Origin: Fluviicola taffensis DSM 16823
Lineage (GTDB): Bacteria; Bacteroidota; Bacteroidia; Flavobacteriales_D; Crocinitomicaceae
Assembly: GCF_000194605.1 (NCBI RefSeq)
Contig: NC_015321.1
Coordinates: forward strand, 372,001 to 436,000
Length of the DNA: 64,000 nt
Reading direction: 5' to 3'
In this document: piece after piece, positions 25,487-34,150 of the stretch
Layout: each line of letters opens with the position of its first letter
Numbering within the stretch: position 1 is the stretch's first letter
Translations under genes and position numbers: made by a program
Notes under the pieces: generated by a model
What the model saw: only the letters and a program-made list of their open reading frames with translations
The model's database searches: none
What the model was told of the DNA's origin: nothing

Positions 25487-25707
25487 CGTATGTGTAGTTA
25501 TCTTATTCGTATTTCAAATGAAAACGACATTTTAGTATTTTTAGTCCCCAATACAGAAAATTTATTCTAATTATAGAGTTTAAGTCGGATTTACTCAGTA
25601 AAGATTGAAATTTTCAACGTTTTAAGAAGTTCAAAAATAGAAAAGGTTACAGGATTTTTCACATTTTATTTCATAAAAAACACAATCCTATATCTGAATT
25701 AAAAAAG

Positions 25708-25715
25708 TAACTTTA
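25708..25715 (+). promoter_or_regulatory. -7-like box TAACTTTA upstream of 25733
   Basis: A 7-of-8 match to TAnnTTTG, 17 nt before ATG 25733, the same spacing as at the MarR gene. Confidence 0.5.
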
Positions 25716-25732
25716 GCACCTCAAATTGAAGC

Positions 25733-26689
25733 ATGGCTAAATTGTTCCTTTCTTTGGTAATTGCGGTTGGAGTTCTTATCACTTCCTCATTCGAATTCAA
25801 TCGGTTACCTGAAAATGAAGTAAAAAAATACAAAACAGAATATGTTTTTGTACTAGTAATTGATGGCCCGCGTTTCACAGAAACATTTGGTGATTCTACT
25901 TACAAATACATTCCACATTTAGGAAATGACTTAAAAAAAGAAGGCGTTTTATTGAGTGATTTCAGAAATAATGGACCAACATTAACAATTTCTGGACATT
26001 CTGCTATCATAACTGGAAGATACCAAAGACTCTCAAATGGGGGAAAACAACTACCAAAATACCCTACCATGTTTCAATATTATCTGAAAGAGAAAGCCGT
26101 TCCACGTTCAGATGCATGGGTTATTTCCAGTAAAGGAAAATTGGAAGTTCTAGGAAATACCCGCTATAAAAAGTGGTGGAATGTGTACAAACCATACACC
26201 TATTGTGGACTCAATGGAAATGGAGCAGATTACACCAATGATCAAGAAACATTTGACAAAGTGAAAGAAGTTCTTTCTTCCGAAAAACCACCTCATTTGA
26301 TGTTAATCAATTTACTTGCAGCTGATGCTTATGCTCATTCCAAAGAATGGGAAATGTACTTGAAATCGATTCAGAAATGTGATGATTATGCCTTTCAATT
26401 ATGGAACTTCATCCAATCTAACGAAAAATTAAAAGACAAGACCGCACTCATCATTACCAATGATCATGGTCGCCATTTAGATGGTCATAAAGATGGATAC
26501 ATCAGTCATGGAGATGGATGTGAAGGCTGTAGACATATTAGCTTGCTAGCAATGGGTCCAGATTTCAAAAAGAATGTGGTCTCTAAAAACTGTTCAGAAC
26601 AATTAGATATCAGTAAAACAATTTCTGAAATCCTGCATTTTCAAATGCCAACTGGAAAAGGAAGAGTTTTGACAGAATTATTCGACTAA
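25733..26689 (+). CDS. Alkaline-phosphatase-superfamily hydrolase, secreted
   Basis: The product is 318 residues with a hydrophobic N-terminus acting as signal or anchor. Motifs of the phosphodiesterase/sulfatase side of the alkaline phosphatase superfamily are visible: metal Asp in LVIDGPR (Asp44), a predicted Thr nucleophile in GPTLTISGHSAIITG (Thr85), and late metal ligands in ITNDHGRHLDGH plus a C-terminal SHGDGCEGCRH segment. It is shorter than PafA (544) and lacks the Lys-x-Arg pair, so the substrate class differs and cannot be named. It probably acts in the periplasm on a phosphate or sulfate ester. It converges with the YchJ gene, with only 18 nt between stops. Confidence 0.8.
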   Translation: MAKLFLSLVIAVGVLITSSFEFNRLPENEVKKYKTEYVFVLVIDGPRFTETFGDSTYKYIPHLGNDLKKEGVLLSDFRNNGPTLTISGHSAIITGRYQRLSNGGKQLPKYPTMFQYYLKEKAVPRSDAWVISSKGKLEVLGNTRYKKWWNVYKPYTYCGLNGNGADYTNDQETFDKVKEVLSSEKPPHLMLINLLAADAYAHSKEWEMYLKSIQKCDDYAFQLWNFIQSNEKLKDKTALIITNDHGRHLDGHKDGYISHGDGCEGCRHISLLAMGPDFKKNVVSKNCSEQLDISKTISEILHFQMPTGKGRVLTELFD

Positions 26690-26707
26690 AACAAAAAATC
26701 GCAATTA

Positions 26708-27091
26708 TTATTCTCCATCCATAAAATACCAGCGACCTCCTATTTTTTCGAATTGGGAATCTTCCGTGTGCCTAGTTAGCACTCCAGTTTCATCTAAATA
26801 AGTCGCCACAAATTTCACCCGTTTTTCGGAAGAAGAAATGATTTCTAAACTAATCCAGGTGCTTTTAGATGCCCATTCCAAAATGGATTTCGGATTGTAG
26901 TATTTTCTATATTTGGGAGAAGTTGTTTCTAAGATATATGAAACATTCATAGTCACATAGGCAGAATATCTTGAACGCATTAATTCTTCTGCAGTCGAAG
27001 GAAAGTTCGTTCCTTGTAAAAAAGGTTCGCAGCAATTTTCAAATGGTTTATTGCTTCCACAATAACATAACTGAACGGATTCCAAACTCAT
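26708..27091 (-). CDS. YchJ-family protein (SEC-C motif, UPF0225)
   Basis: The product is 127 residues. A SEC-C-like N-terminal metal motif is visible: Cys9-x-Cys11 (LCYCGS) and Cys20-Cys21 (NCCEPF), followed by an NTF2-like domain with AEELMRSRYSAYV, the family signature of YchJ. The biochemical role of this family is not established; SEC-C motifs usually bind zinc. It overlaps the upstream serine hydrolase gene by 4 nt, so the two are co-transcribed. Confidence 0.93.
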   Translation of the reverse strand: MSLESVQLCYCGSNKPFENCCEPFLQGTNFPSTAEELMRSRYSAYVTMNVSYILETTSPKYRKYYNPKSILEWASKSTWISLEIISSSEKRVKFVATYLDETGVLTRHTEDSQFEKIGGRWYFMDGE

Positions 27092-28329
27092 GGTTTCTTT
27101 TTTCGAATAGCTTCTGTCATTTGCGACTTTGCATCATTGGGTTTGATGAAATTTTCCTTTGTATCAATCAAAGGCTCATAAGGATAATTTCCAAACAAGG
27201 TCGACAAGCGATTAATTCCAAATACTTTCTTCGTATAATGATTGGAAATAATAATCATACAAATTGTGTCTTTTCTGAGCGATGCATAACACCCCGTATT
27301 TCCATGCCACCAACCTGTATGAAAGAACAAGCTAGATTTCCCCTTATCCTCTCTCATTCTAAATCCTAGACCGTAATTACTTTTACCTTTTCGTTCGTAA
27401 CTATACCCTCGAAATATTTCCTTTTTGATGGATGCGCTCAAAAAATCGTTTGAATAAGTTGCCTTGTCCAATTTCAATAAATCTCGAGCTGTTGTATACA
27501 GGTTTTTATCTCCATAAATTCCATCCAAATTCGTAAATGGTTCCAAGCGATTTCTTGAATCATACGAACGAGCTATGGTGTCCGAATTTTGCCTTCCATC
27601 GTTGATAAACGAATCAGTCATTCCAAGTGGTTCAAAAATGAATTCCTTGGCAATTTTCGGAAATTTCTTTTGCGTAACTCGTTCCGCTATAAGTGCCAAC
27701 AAGGCATAATTGGTATTGCAATAGGAAAACTGGGAATTCGGAGGGAAATACAAAGGCATTTTGTATTGATTCAACAACTGAATGATTTTTTGATTCGTTA
27801 GATTTTTGGTTGCTGGCCAAATGGTATATGGAAAATACCCATAATATGGAATTCCGCTTCGGTGATTCAACAACATACGTACCGTAATTCCTTCATACAT
27901 AATTTCAGGCAAATACGACCGAATGTCCTTATCTAAAACAACTTGATTGGAATCTACTAACTTACAAATAATCAAAGCCGTAACTACTTTGGAAATAGAA
28001 GCTACATGCAGCGGAGTATGCTTGTCCACTCGCTTGTTAAATTTTTCGTTTGCGAATCCTTTGTAACGTTCATAAACAATCTCTCCATTCTTAGCGATCA
28101 AAAACATCCCATTGAAGTCTTCTGCAATTCGATTCCGATAAAATGCACTGATACTATCGTAATAATGAGGGCTAAATGACTTCGGAACAGAATTGAATTT
28201 AGGAAATTGAAAGCTGTTTACAAGTACTTTAGCAGATACTTTCTCTGTTTTTTTGACTTTGGTTTGACAGCCTAAAACCAAAAAAAAGAACACTAAAAGA
28301 GTTGCAAAACGAGGAAATCCGAAAATCAT
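27088..28329 (-). CDS. Beta-lactamase-like serine hydrolase lipoprotein (class C fold)
   Basis: The product is 413 residues with a lipoprotein signal (VLGC, Cys21). The penicillin-recognising enzyme fold is supported by the S-x-x-K motif Ser111-Ile-Ser-Lys114 in HVASISKVV, the Y-x-N motif in SYCNTNYALL, and a late HTGWWHGNTG that occupies the KTG-box position. Such envelope proteins include D-aminopeptidases, esterases and PBP-related enzymes; true beta-lactamase activity cannot be assumed. An exact -7 box TAACTTTG ends 4 nt before its ATG, predicting a leaderless mRNA covering this gene and the YchJ gene. Confidence 0.88.
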   Translation of the reverse strand: MIFGFPRFATLLVFFFLVLGCQTKVKKTEKVSAKVLVNSFQFPKFNSVPKSFSPHYYDSISAFYRNRIAEDFNGMFLIAKNGEIVYERYKGFANEKFNKRVDKHTPLHVASISKVVTALIICKLVDSNQVVLDKDIRSYLPEIMYEGITVRMLLNHRSGIPYYGYFPYTIWPATKNLTNQKIIQLLNQYKMPLYFPPNSQFSYCNTNYALLALIAERVTQKKFPKIAKEFIFEPLGMTDSFINDGRQNSDTIARSYDSRNRLEPFTNLDGIYGDKNLYTTARDLLKLDKATYSNDFLSASIKKEIFRGYSYERKGKSNYGLGFRMREDKGKSSLFFHTGWWHGNTGCYASLRKDTICMIIISNHYTKKVFGINRLSTLFGNYPYEPLIDTKENFIKPNDAKSQMTEAIRKKKP

Positions 28330-28333
28330 GGCG

Positions 28334-28341
28334 CAAAGTTA
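28334..28341 (-). promoter_or_regulatory. -7 box TAACTTTG, 4 nt before ATG 28329
   Basis: An exact TAnnTTTG match on the minus strand with only CGCC between it and the ATG, so the transcript is predicted to start at the start codon. Confidence 0.65.
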
Positions 28342-28454
28342 AGAAAACTTCAACGAATCATTTCTTTCTTTAAAAATCAACACACCTATCTTAGTACATA
28401 ATTAAAAGCAAAAAAATCCTTAATGTATCAAATACCATAAATTAAAATTGTTAT

Positions 28455-29111
28455 TTATGATCTTTTCCTGATAGTTATTGGAACCTCAATGGTGTCAGTA
28501 TTTTCAGAACGTGATAATTCATTAACTACTCTCTCTTTTGTTATCGGAGTCATTAAATCATATAAATCTCCTTTTCTTGATTCAAAATAGGTCAAAAATT
28601 CTTGATAATTTTGAAATTGATGTGTTGTCAATTTTCCATTTTGCTTAGATACAACTTTCCGAATTAATCTTAGATTAACATCTTTAAATTTCTGTTTTGC
28701 TGACAACTTATAACGTTCCGTAGGAAAAATTGACGATGTAAGAATATTATATACACTACTCCTTTGTGAATATGCTTTTTTTCTGCAAGAATCTAACTTA
28801 TCTGTTTGCCCTACGTATCCAGTAAAATTTTCAGGATAATTCTCTAAATAATTCTTCATTACTAATGCACATTGGTATAATAAGTCTAATAGATTACTTC
28901 TATCCAATCTATATCCTATTGATTCACCCCTTAATTCATATTTTTTAGGAACTTTTTTTAAATGATGCGGATAGAATTTCACTAATGAAAATCCTTTATA
29001 ATCATGTAATTCAATAATGAATTTTCGAGAAATGTTTTTATTACATTTTAAATTCAAACCATATCTTACAATCGAATTAACATCATCCGGAAGGTTCAAA
29101 TTACTATGCAT
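28455..29111 (-). CDS. Unknown protein in an AT-rich island
   Basis: The product is about 218 residues from ATG 29111. The frame stays open to a TTG at 29186, but that codon lies at the T-run of a terminator, so the ATG is preferred. I recognise no domain. The protein is soluble, Lys/Tyr/Asn-rich and without a signal peptide; it includes FIIELHDYKGFSLVKFYPHH, and the C-terminus is basic (TIRKRS). It and the 63-residue gene upstream are visibly more AT-rich than neighbours and lie between clearly Bacteroidota-type genes, which hints at transfer. A toxin/effector pairing is possible but unsupported. Confidence 0.6.
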   Translation of the reverse strand: MHSNLNLPDDVNSIVRYGLNLKCNKNISRKFIIELHDYKGFSLVKFYPHHLKKVPKKYELRGESIGYRLDRSNLLDLLYQCALVMKNYLENYPENFTGYVGQTDKLDSCRKKAYSQRSSVYNILTSSIFPTERYKLSAKQKFKDVNLRLIRKVVSKQNGKLTTHQFQNYQEFLTYFESRKGDLYDLMTPITKERVVNELSRSENTDTIEVPITIRKRS

Positions 29112-29186
29112 TATATTGATGTCCCTATTTTGCCGTCCTAGGAAGTAGTATTTTTCGTTAGTCAATGAATAATAGTATTTAAGCAA

Positions 29187-29208
29187 AAAAGAGGCATACG
29201 CCTCTTTT
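29187..29208 (-). terminator. Rho-independent terminator between the two unknown genes
   Basis: The perfect 9-bp stem AAAAGAGGC / GCCTCTTTT with a 4-nt loop (ATAC) is followed by T-rich sequence on the minus strand, 28 nt past the 63-residue gene's stop and just before the next frame. Confidence 0.8.
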
Positions 29209-29235
29209 CTATAAAGTAGTTAATAATATTAGATT

Positions 29236-29427
29236 TTAAATTGCAAATCTCTTTGCATAATGTGGTAATGATTCACTATGAATCTCTGCTGGAGAAGCAT
29301 TTTTCCAAGAAAAATCAGAAATTGGTTTATACAACTTATCTCTATAATTTTCAACCGAAGCTACAACTTCAATAACAGTACCAGAATTTTTGGATTTTGA
29401 ATCCTTGCTTGCTCGTAAATGTCCCAT
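29236..29427 (-). CDS. Small unknown 63-residue protein
   Basis: The frame has an ATG start and is closed by the terminator at 29187-29208, which supports a genuine gene. The sequence is Ser/Lys-rich (GHLRASKDSKSKNSGTVIEV) with no membrane segment, signal or recognised domain. It precedes the unknown 218-residue gene on the same strand in an AT-rich stretch. The role is unknown. Confidence 0.5.
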   Translation of the reverse strand: MGHLRASKDSKSKNSGTVIEVVASVENYRDKLYKPISDFSWKNASPAEIHSESLPHYAKRFAI

Positions 29428-29765
29428 TGCGTTCTAGTGTATTAGTATTACAATGCAATATTATGAATAAAATTTGATTACTCCATCAGATTTTGATTTC
29501 ACTATTCTATTTTCAAAATATTGAATATTTATAAACCCCATAAAATCTCTCTATTCATAAATGATTCAGGACAAAAAGCAAAAATATTTTTCAAAAAATT
29601 TAACGTTTACTTAATTGACTTCTACTATAAATTAGAACTAAATAGAATGTGCCTATCTCTTTTTCATAATTAATGTTTCCTTGATTAATCATATCAAAGA
29701 TACCATTTCATCTAAATTTTGTAATAACAAGGAATAGGTTCAAAGAAATCTATTTTGAGCCTATA
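29428..29765. other. AT-rich intergenic region
   Basis: No credible coding frame beyond a 26-codon minus-strand stretch that I do not call. A hairpin at 29735-29763 lies next to the GldM-like stop. The remainder is low-complexity AT-rich DNA with no recognised repeat. Confidence 0.4.
29735..29763 (-). terminator. Hairpin after the GldM-C-like gene
   Basis: A 10-bp stem (TAGGTTCAAA / TTTGAGCCTA, one G-T pair) with a 9-nt loop sits 3 nt past the stop of the gene ending at 29766. The trailing T-run is weak. Confidence 0.45.
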
Positions 29766-30386
29766 TTAATACGTATACTCAGCTGTCATTTTGCGAATCA
29801 ATCCATCTTTTCCTTTGACTTGTAAAATAACCGTAAAAGAAACTGGCTTTCCTTTATTCGCAGATTTCGCTTTTGTCAATGCGTCTAGAACTTCTTGTGT
29901 GACTACTCCACCATTAATTGGACTCATCGGTTTTTCGATCAGCGGAGAATTCACTTGATAATTGACAACTTCAAAACCTGGATTTTCCAGAATTGAATTT
30001 TCATCATATCCAGCGCGTAAGTTCACTTTGTCCAACGTTACAACTGCCGAACCACTAGGATGCATTCCCCAGAAAATAGTCGGTGTTGGTAAATTTAAAA
30101 CGCGAAACTGCCAAGTTCCAACCACATTTTTGTCTTTGAAATTTCGTGCAATTACAGTAATTGTTTTTTCAGATCCTGTTGGTTTTAAGATAAAACAAGA
30201 ATCTGTTCTGTAAATTTGAGCTTGTGTACTTTCTAAATCTAGAAATGCTGTTTCTGACCCAGCGCCTATTTTTAATTTGTTGTCATACCCTCGATAAACC
30301 ACATTGTATTCAGGAATAGATAGAACAATTTGAGAAAAACTCATAGAGCAAACGAAACACGCGACTATACTGATTATTAATTTCAT
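29766..30386 (-). CDS. Exported GldM C-terminal-domain-like protein
   Basis: The product is 206 residues with a signal peptide (MKLIISIVACFVCSMSFSQ). The mature part starts SIPEYNVVYRGYDNKLKIG, very close in pattern to the beta-rich C-terminal domains of GldM, and continues with ITVIARNFKDKNVVGTWQFRVLNLPTPTIFWG, also GldM-like. GldM is the periplasmic rod of the T9SS motor with an N-terminal membrane helix. This protein lacks that helix and a full rod, so it is an orphan periplasmic relative, perhaps interacting with envelope machinery. No gld genes are adjacent. It is divergent from the lipoprotein gene at 30443. Confidence 0.7.
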   Translation of the reverse strand: MKLIISIVACFVCSMSFSQIVLSIPEYNVVYRGYDNKLKIGAGSETAFLDLESTQAQIYRTDSCFILKPTGSEKTITVIARNFKDKNVVGTWQFRVLNLPTPTIFWGMHPSGSAVVTLDKVNLRAGYDENSILENPGFEVVNYQVNSPLIEKPMSPINGGVVTQEVLDALTKAKSANKGKPVSFTVILQVKGKDGLIRKMTAEYTY

Positions 30387-30442
30387 AGAATAGATGTTAA
30401 TTTTTTTACTTAAATGTAATCAAAATAATTATCTTGGATACT

Positions 30443-30910
30443 ATGAACAGATCCAAAATATTAGTAGCTATCATTTTAAGTTCCATTCTTTTTTCTTGCG
30501 ACGACCCCGCAGAAGAAAAACAAATCGTTGAACCGAAAGTTGAAGCACCAAGCCATGAAGAAAGGCCAGAAAAAGAGTCTAAACCGACAAAAAAAGTAGC
30601 GGAAACACACGTAAAATTATCCAACACCGAAGATAAACTCATTGATCAAATTTGGAAACTTCCCGAAGTGGTATCGTTATCCGAAAAAATAAAATTGGAA
30701 TCAAAAGGAAAACGATCTTTAGTTGGTCGAATTTCCTCTACTCCTTCTGATGATCAAGAATATTACGGCGTTTCGGTTTCGGAAGACAATGGAGAAGCTT
30801 TAGCAACTTATTTTGAATTCCGGATTTATCCAGATAAATCCATTTATTATTACGATCCAATAAACGACGAAGAATTGTCATTAAAAGAATGGCGGGCTGA
30901 GAAAAAATAA
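30443..30910 (+). CDS. Small lipoprotein of unknown function
   Basis: The product is 155 residues from ATG 30443; the upstream in-frame TTG at 30434 is inside a -7-like box (TATCTTGG, 30430-30437). The lipobox is ILFSC, with Cys about residue 19. It is followed by a Glu/Lys/Pro-rich linker to about residue 55 and a globular domain (LIDQIWKLPEVVSLSEKI; YYGVSVSEDNGEALATYFEFRIYPD) with no family I recognise. It is likely anchored in the outer membrane facing the periplasm. Confidence 0.8.
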   Translation: MNRSKILVAIILSSILFSCDDPAEEKQIVEPKVEAPSHEERPEKESKPTKKVAETHVKLSNTEDKLIDQIWKLPEVVSLSEKIKLESKGKRSLVGRISSTPSDDQEYYGVSVSEDNGEALATYFEFRIYPDKSIYYYDPINDEELSLKEWRAEKK

Positions 30911-30923
30911 TCCAAGCCCGCCA
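30890..30923. terminator. Bidirectional hairpin between convergent genes
   Basis: The 9-bp stem TGGCGGGCT / AGCCCGCCA includes the lipoprotein gene's stop region. On the minus strand it is followed by a T-rich stretch, so it could end the CHU_C gene transcript. Confidence 0.5.
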
Positions 30924-30946
30924 AAATCGTAAATTTTAATTCTATT

Positions 30947-32764
30947 CTATTTAAACATTTGCAAAAAGCCTTGCCCTTCTAAATCTTCATCTTGAGCTCC
31001 TTTTGCAGTGTATTTGTAGAAATAAACTCCTTCATCCACTAAGTTTCCGGATGCATCTTTACCATCCCAAGCAAAAGGAACTGTGTTAGATACATTTACT
31101 GGATTTCCCCAACGATTTACAATTGTTACATTCAATGATTTGATATTCAACAATTCAAACGTAAACAAATCATTTACATGGTCTCCATTTGGAGTAAATA
31201 TATTCGGTACTATAATACCTACGGGAACAGTTACTGGTGGAATTGGCGGAGGAATCACATTGACAACTATAGAGGTCGTATCCGAACAATTTCCATTCGT
31301 TGCAACCAAAACAATCGTATAAGATCCAACGGTATCATATACCTGTTGTTGAGACGATAAGTCATTTACATTCGCTGTATTCCCATTTCCAAAAAACCAC
31401 TGAAAATCGGAAGAATTACTACTTGTATTTGTCATATCAACAGTCAATGGACCATAACCCGAAGTTGGATTGGCTGAGAATTGAGCAATTGGCGGATTTA
31501 ATGTCGTCACCAAAATAGAATCTCTTCTGTGACATCCTTGATTTTGCACATCAATATAATACCACCCAGCACCTAAATTTTGCCATACAGAAGCGTTAAT
31601 TTGGTTCGGATTATTAGCTCCAGGACCATTCCATGTATAAATTGGCTGTCCCACAAATGGACCGTGAACAAGTGTATAAACAGCCCCATTATTTGTTCCA
31701 CAACTAGTAGGCTGTGCTACAACTGTATCAAATCCCCAAGGCATTAGAGTAATATTTACATTGACAGAATCTCGTAAAACACATCCTGATCCACTAGGAC
31801 TAACTGCCGAAACAGTATACCAACCAGATGCAGTTGGAGTAATTGTTGGTGTAGTTGCACCTGTTTCCCATGTAAAGCTAGGATTTGCGTAATTTGCAGT
31901 TGCTGTTACACTTTGTGGTTCATTTTGACAAAAAGCAACATTCGCTCCCGCATCAATTGTATTTGGATCGTAGCTTACCACGATAGTATCCGTTTGTACA
32001 CAAGCTGTATTGAATGTAATATTATCAATTGCAAAGTCATTATTTCCGCTCGAAACTTGAGCAACGATACTAATGATAGCTGAAGTACTCACACCAGAAT
32101 TCCAAATTTGCGAAAACTGCTGCCAATCACATCCATTTAAACTAGGACTAAATACTGGACCAATTTGAATGCCATTAATAAAGAATTGTAAAACAGAAAC
32201 ATGGGCAGCACTAATATTCTCCATACTTGTTACCCATGCAGAAAAAGAATAATTCGTATTTGGATCGATGTTAATAGTCTGGGACCACACATTTGTGTTT
32301 GGTATAATTGAACCATTTACAACCATCATATTACCAGGTCCCGTTGTACCTACGTCACTACATGTAAAAAAGCTACTGTGTACGAGATTTGGATTAGTTG
32401 TAATCGCATAAGTTGATTCATCCCATAAAATACCTCCTATTGCAGGAGACGTTCCGTAAGCATAACCAGTTGTAAAACCAGTGTCTCCAGCTTCAAAATC
32501 ACCATTTACAACTAAATTTTGGGTAAAATTTGCGACATTCAAAATCAATGTAGTAGGAGTTGTAATTGTAACACTTGGCTGATTTCCTGGAGCAACATTC
32601 CATGTGTAACTATCATATCCTGCAGGAACTGCAAGACTTAATGATTGACCTTGACACAGTAAAGTATCGTTTCCAAGGCTCAATGTTGGGTATTGGGAAC
32701 ACTGAGCATTCGCCGTAATAGACAGCAATAGAGCAAAGAATGCACCTAATAAATTTTTCTTCAT
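30947..32764 (-). CDS. T9SS type B secreted protein with PKD domain
   Basis: The product is 605 residues with a signal peptide (MKKNLLGAFFALLLSITANA). The mature start has several Ig/PKD-like segments (LSLGNDTLLCQGQSLSL), a central lectin/galactose-binding-like region (about 80-250), a PKD module near 430-505 (SGYGPLTVDMTNTSS, YDTVGSYTIVLVATNGNCSD), and the CHU_C C-terminal domain: IVPNIFTPNGDHVNDLF, NRWGNPV, FAWDGKD, GVYFYKYTA. This ending is the type B sorting signal for export by the type IX system. The protein is likely displayed or secreted as an adhesin. An exact -7 box sits 4 nt before its ATG. Confidence 0.93.
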   Translation of the reverse strand: MKKNLLGAFFALLLSITANAQCSQYPTLSLGNDTLLCQGQSLSLAVPAGYDSYTWNVAPGNQPSVTITTPTTLILNVANFTQNLVVNGDFEAGDTGFTTGYAYGTSPAIGGILWDESTYAITTNPNLVHSSFFTCSDVGTTGPGNMMVVNGSIIPNTNVWSQTINIDPNTNYSFSAWVTSMENISAAHVSVLQFFINGIQIGPVFSPSLNGCDWQQFSQIWNSGVSTSAIISIVAQVSSGNNDFAIDNITFNTACVQTDTIVVSYDPNTIDAGANVAFCQNEPQSVTATANYANPSFTWETGATTPTITPTASGWYTVSAVSPSGSGCVLRDSVNVNITLMPWGFDTVVAQPTSCGTNNGAVYTLVHGPFVGQPIYTWNGPGANNPNQINASVWQNLGAGWYYIDVQNQGCHRRDSILVTTLNPPIAQFSANPTSGYGPLTVDMTNTSSNSSDFQWFFGNGNTANVNDLSSQQQVYDTVGSYTIVLVATNGNCSDTTSIVVNVIPPPIPPVTVPVGIIVPNIFTPNGDHVNDLFTFELLNIKSLNVTIVNRWGNPVNVSNTVPFAWDGKDASGNLVDEGVYFYKYTAKGAQDEDLEGQGFLQMFK

Positions 32765-32768
32765 AACG

Positions 32769-32776
32769 CAAATTTA
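32769..32776 (-). promoter_or_regulatory. -7 box TAAATTTG, 4 nt before ATG 32764
   Basis: An exact TAnnTTTG match on the minus strand with CGTT as the only spacer before the start codon, so a leaderless transcript is predicted. Confidence 0.65.
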
Positions 32777-32897
32777 TAAATACTAAACGGATATAGTAAC
32801 TGTTTAGTTGCTTGAAGATTTATATTATTCTTATTTTAACATCTTTTTAAGAACTATTCCTTAGATATCAAGTGTATCTATGCTCAATAAGATTGAC

Positions 32898-32905
32898 TAA
32901 CTTTG
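32898..32905 (+). promoter_or_regulatory. -7 box TAACTTTG, 4 nt before ATG 32910
   Basis: An exact TAnnTTTG match with CTTT as spacer before the helicase ATG, so a leaderless transcript is predicted. Confidence 0.65.
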
Positions 32906-32909
32906 CTTT

Positions 32910-34142
32910 ATGAAATTTAATGAATTAGGATTAAATGATTTGGTACTTGAAGCCATTCATCACATGGGCTTTGAAAATGCAACTCCAGTTCAACAATTGT
33001 CTATTCCTGAAATACTTGCGAATAACGATTTATTGGCTTGTGCACAAACAGGAACAGGAAAGACTGCAGCATTCATATTACCGATTCTAAACAAATTAAC
33101 TGGTAAAGAAGATACATCAATCAATACGTTGATTTTAGTTCCAACCCGTGAATTGGCAGTACAAATTGAACAAGAAATACAAGGTTTATCCTATTTCGTT
33201 TCCGTTGGTTCTATGGCCGTTTATGGTGGTGGAGATGGTACTCGTTGGGAAGAACAAAAGTCAGCACTGGTTGAAGGGACGGATATTATTGTTGCAACTC
33301 CAGGGAAATTGCTTTCTCACATTATGCAAGGCTATGTCGACTTTTCTCAATTAGAACACTTGGTGCTAGACGAAGCTGATAAAATGTTGGACATGGGATT
33401 TTCAGATGACATTGAACGCATCATTTCTCATTTACCAAAGAAGAGACAAACCTTATTATTTAGTGCTACAATGCCATCAAAAATCAAAAATTTGGCTTCC
33501 AAAATTTTGATCAATCCGAAGGAAATTGCACTTTCAATTTCGAAACCAGCGGCAGGTGTTACTCAACATGTTGTTTTGTGTTTCGATGATCAAAAAAACA
33601 AAACACTCGATTTTATTCTAAAAGGTCGACCTGAATATGATAGTATTATCATTTTTACTTCTGCAAAAATAAAAGTTCATGAGATTGTTTATGCACTCAA
33701 AAGAGCTGGATATAAAAACACCCAAGGAGTTTCTTCCAATTTGGAACAAGAAGAACGGGAGGAAGTTCTACGCGGATTTAGATCTAAGAGAACGCGTATT
33801 TTAGTTGCTACAGATGTAATGAGTCGCGGAATTGATATCAAAGAAATTAATTTAGTTATCAATTACGATGCTCCAAGAGATGCCGAAGATTATGTACACC
33901 GAATTGGACGAACAGCACGCGCCAATACAAAAGGAGAAGCTTACACATTAATTAATCCCAAGGATATGCCTAAGTTGGCTCGTATCGAACGATTGATTGA
34001 AATGGAAATTCAACGTGCTTCTATTCCTGAAGAATTTGGCCCAGTTCCTGAATGGAAAGTATCTGGAAACCCTTCTAACGGAAATGGAAATAACAAAAAT
34101 CGCAAAAAGAAGTTTTTCGGAAAAAAGAAGCCGAGTAGTTAA
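32910..34142 (+). CDS. DEAD-box ATP-dependent RNA helicase
   Basis: The product is 410 residues. It has a Q motif (TPVQQLSIPEIL), motif I AQTGTGKT (45-52), Ia PTRELA, motif II DEAD (154-157), motif III SAT, motif IV IIFTSA, motif V region TDVMSRGIDI and motif VI HRIGRTAR. A basic C-terminal tail (about 385-410, NGNGNNKNRKKKFFGKKK) likely adds RNA affinity, as in RhlE-type cold-shock or ribosome-assembly helicases. It unwinds short RNA duplexes in the cytosol. It converges with the next gene, with 8 nt between stops. Confidence 0.96.
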   Translation: MKFNELGLNDLVLEAIHHMGFENATPVQQLSIPEILANNDLLACAQTGTGKTAAFILPILNKLTGKEDTSINTLILVPTRELAVQIEQEIQGLSYFVSVGSMAVYGGGDGTRWEEQKSALVEGTDIIVATPGKLLSHIMQGYVDFSQLEHLVLDEADKMLDMGFSDDIERIISHLPKKRQTLLFSATMPSKIKNLASKILINPKEIALSISKPAAGVTQHVVLCFDDQKNKTLDFILKGRPEYDSIIIFTSAKIKVHEIVYALKRAGYKNTQGVSSNLEQEEREEVLRGFRSKRTRILVATDVMSRGIDIKEINLVINYDAPRDAEDYVHRIGRTARANTKGEAYTLINPKDMPKLARIERLIEMEIQRASIPEEFGPVPEWKVSGNPSNGNGNNKNRKKKFFGKKKPSS

Positions 34143-34150
34143 TCCGCCTC

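Noticed and set aside
27632-27820. Minus-strand frame inside the beta-lactamase-like gene
   Set aside because: It is out of frame within a well-supported coding region and has no features.
29475-29540. 26-codon minus-strand frame with a protein-like sequence
   Set aside because: Too short, with no ribosome-binding or promoter signal and no supporting context.
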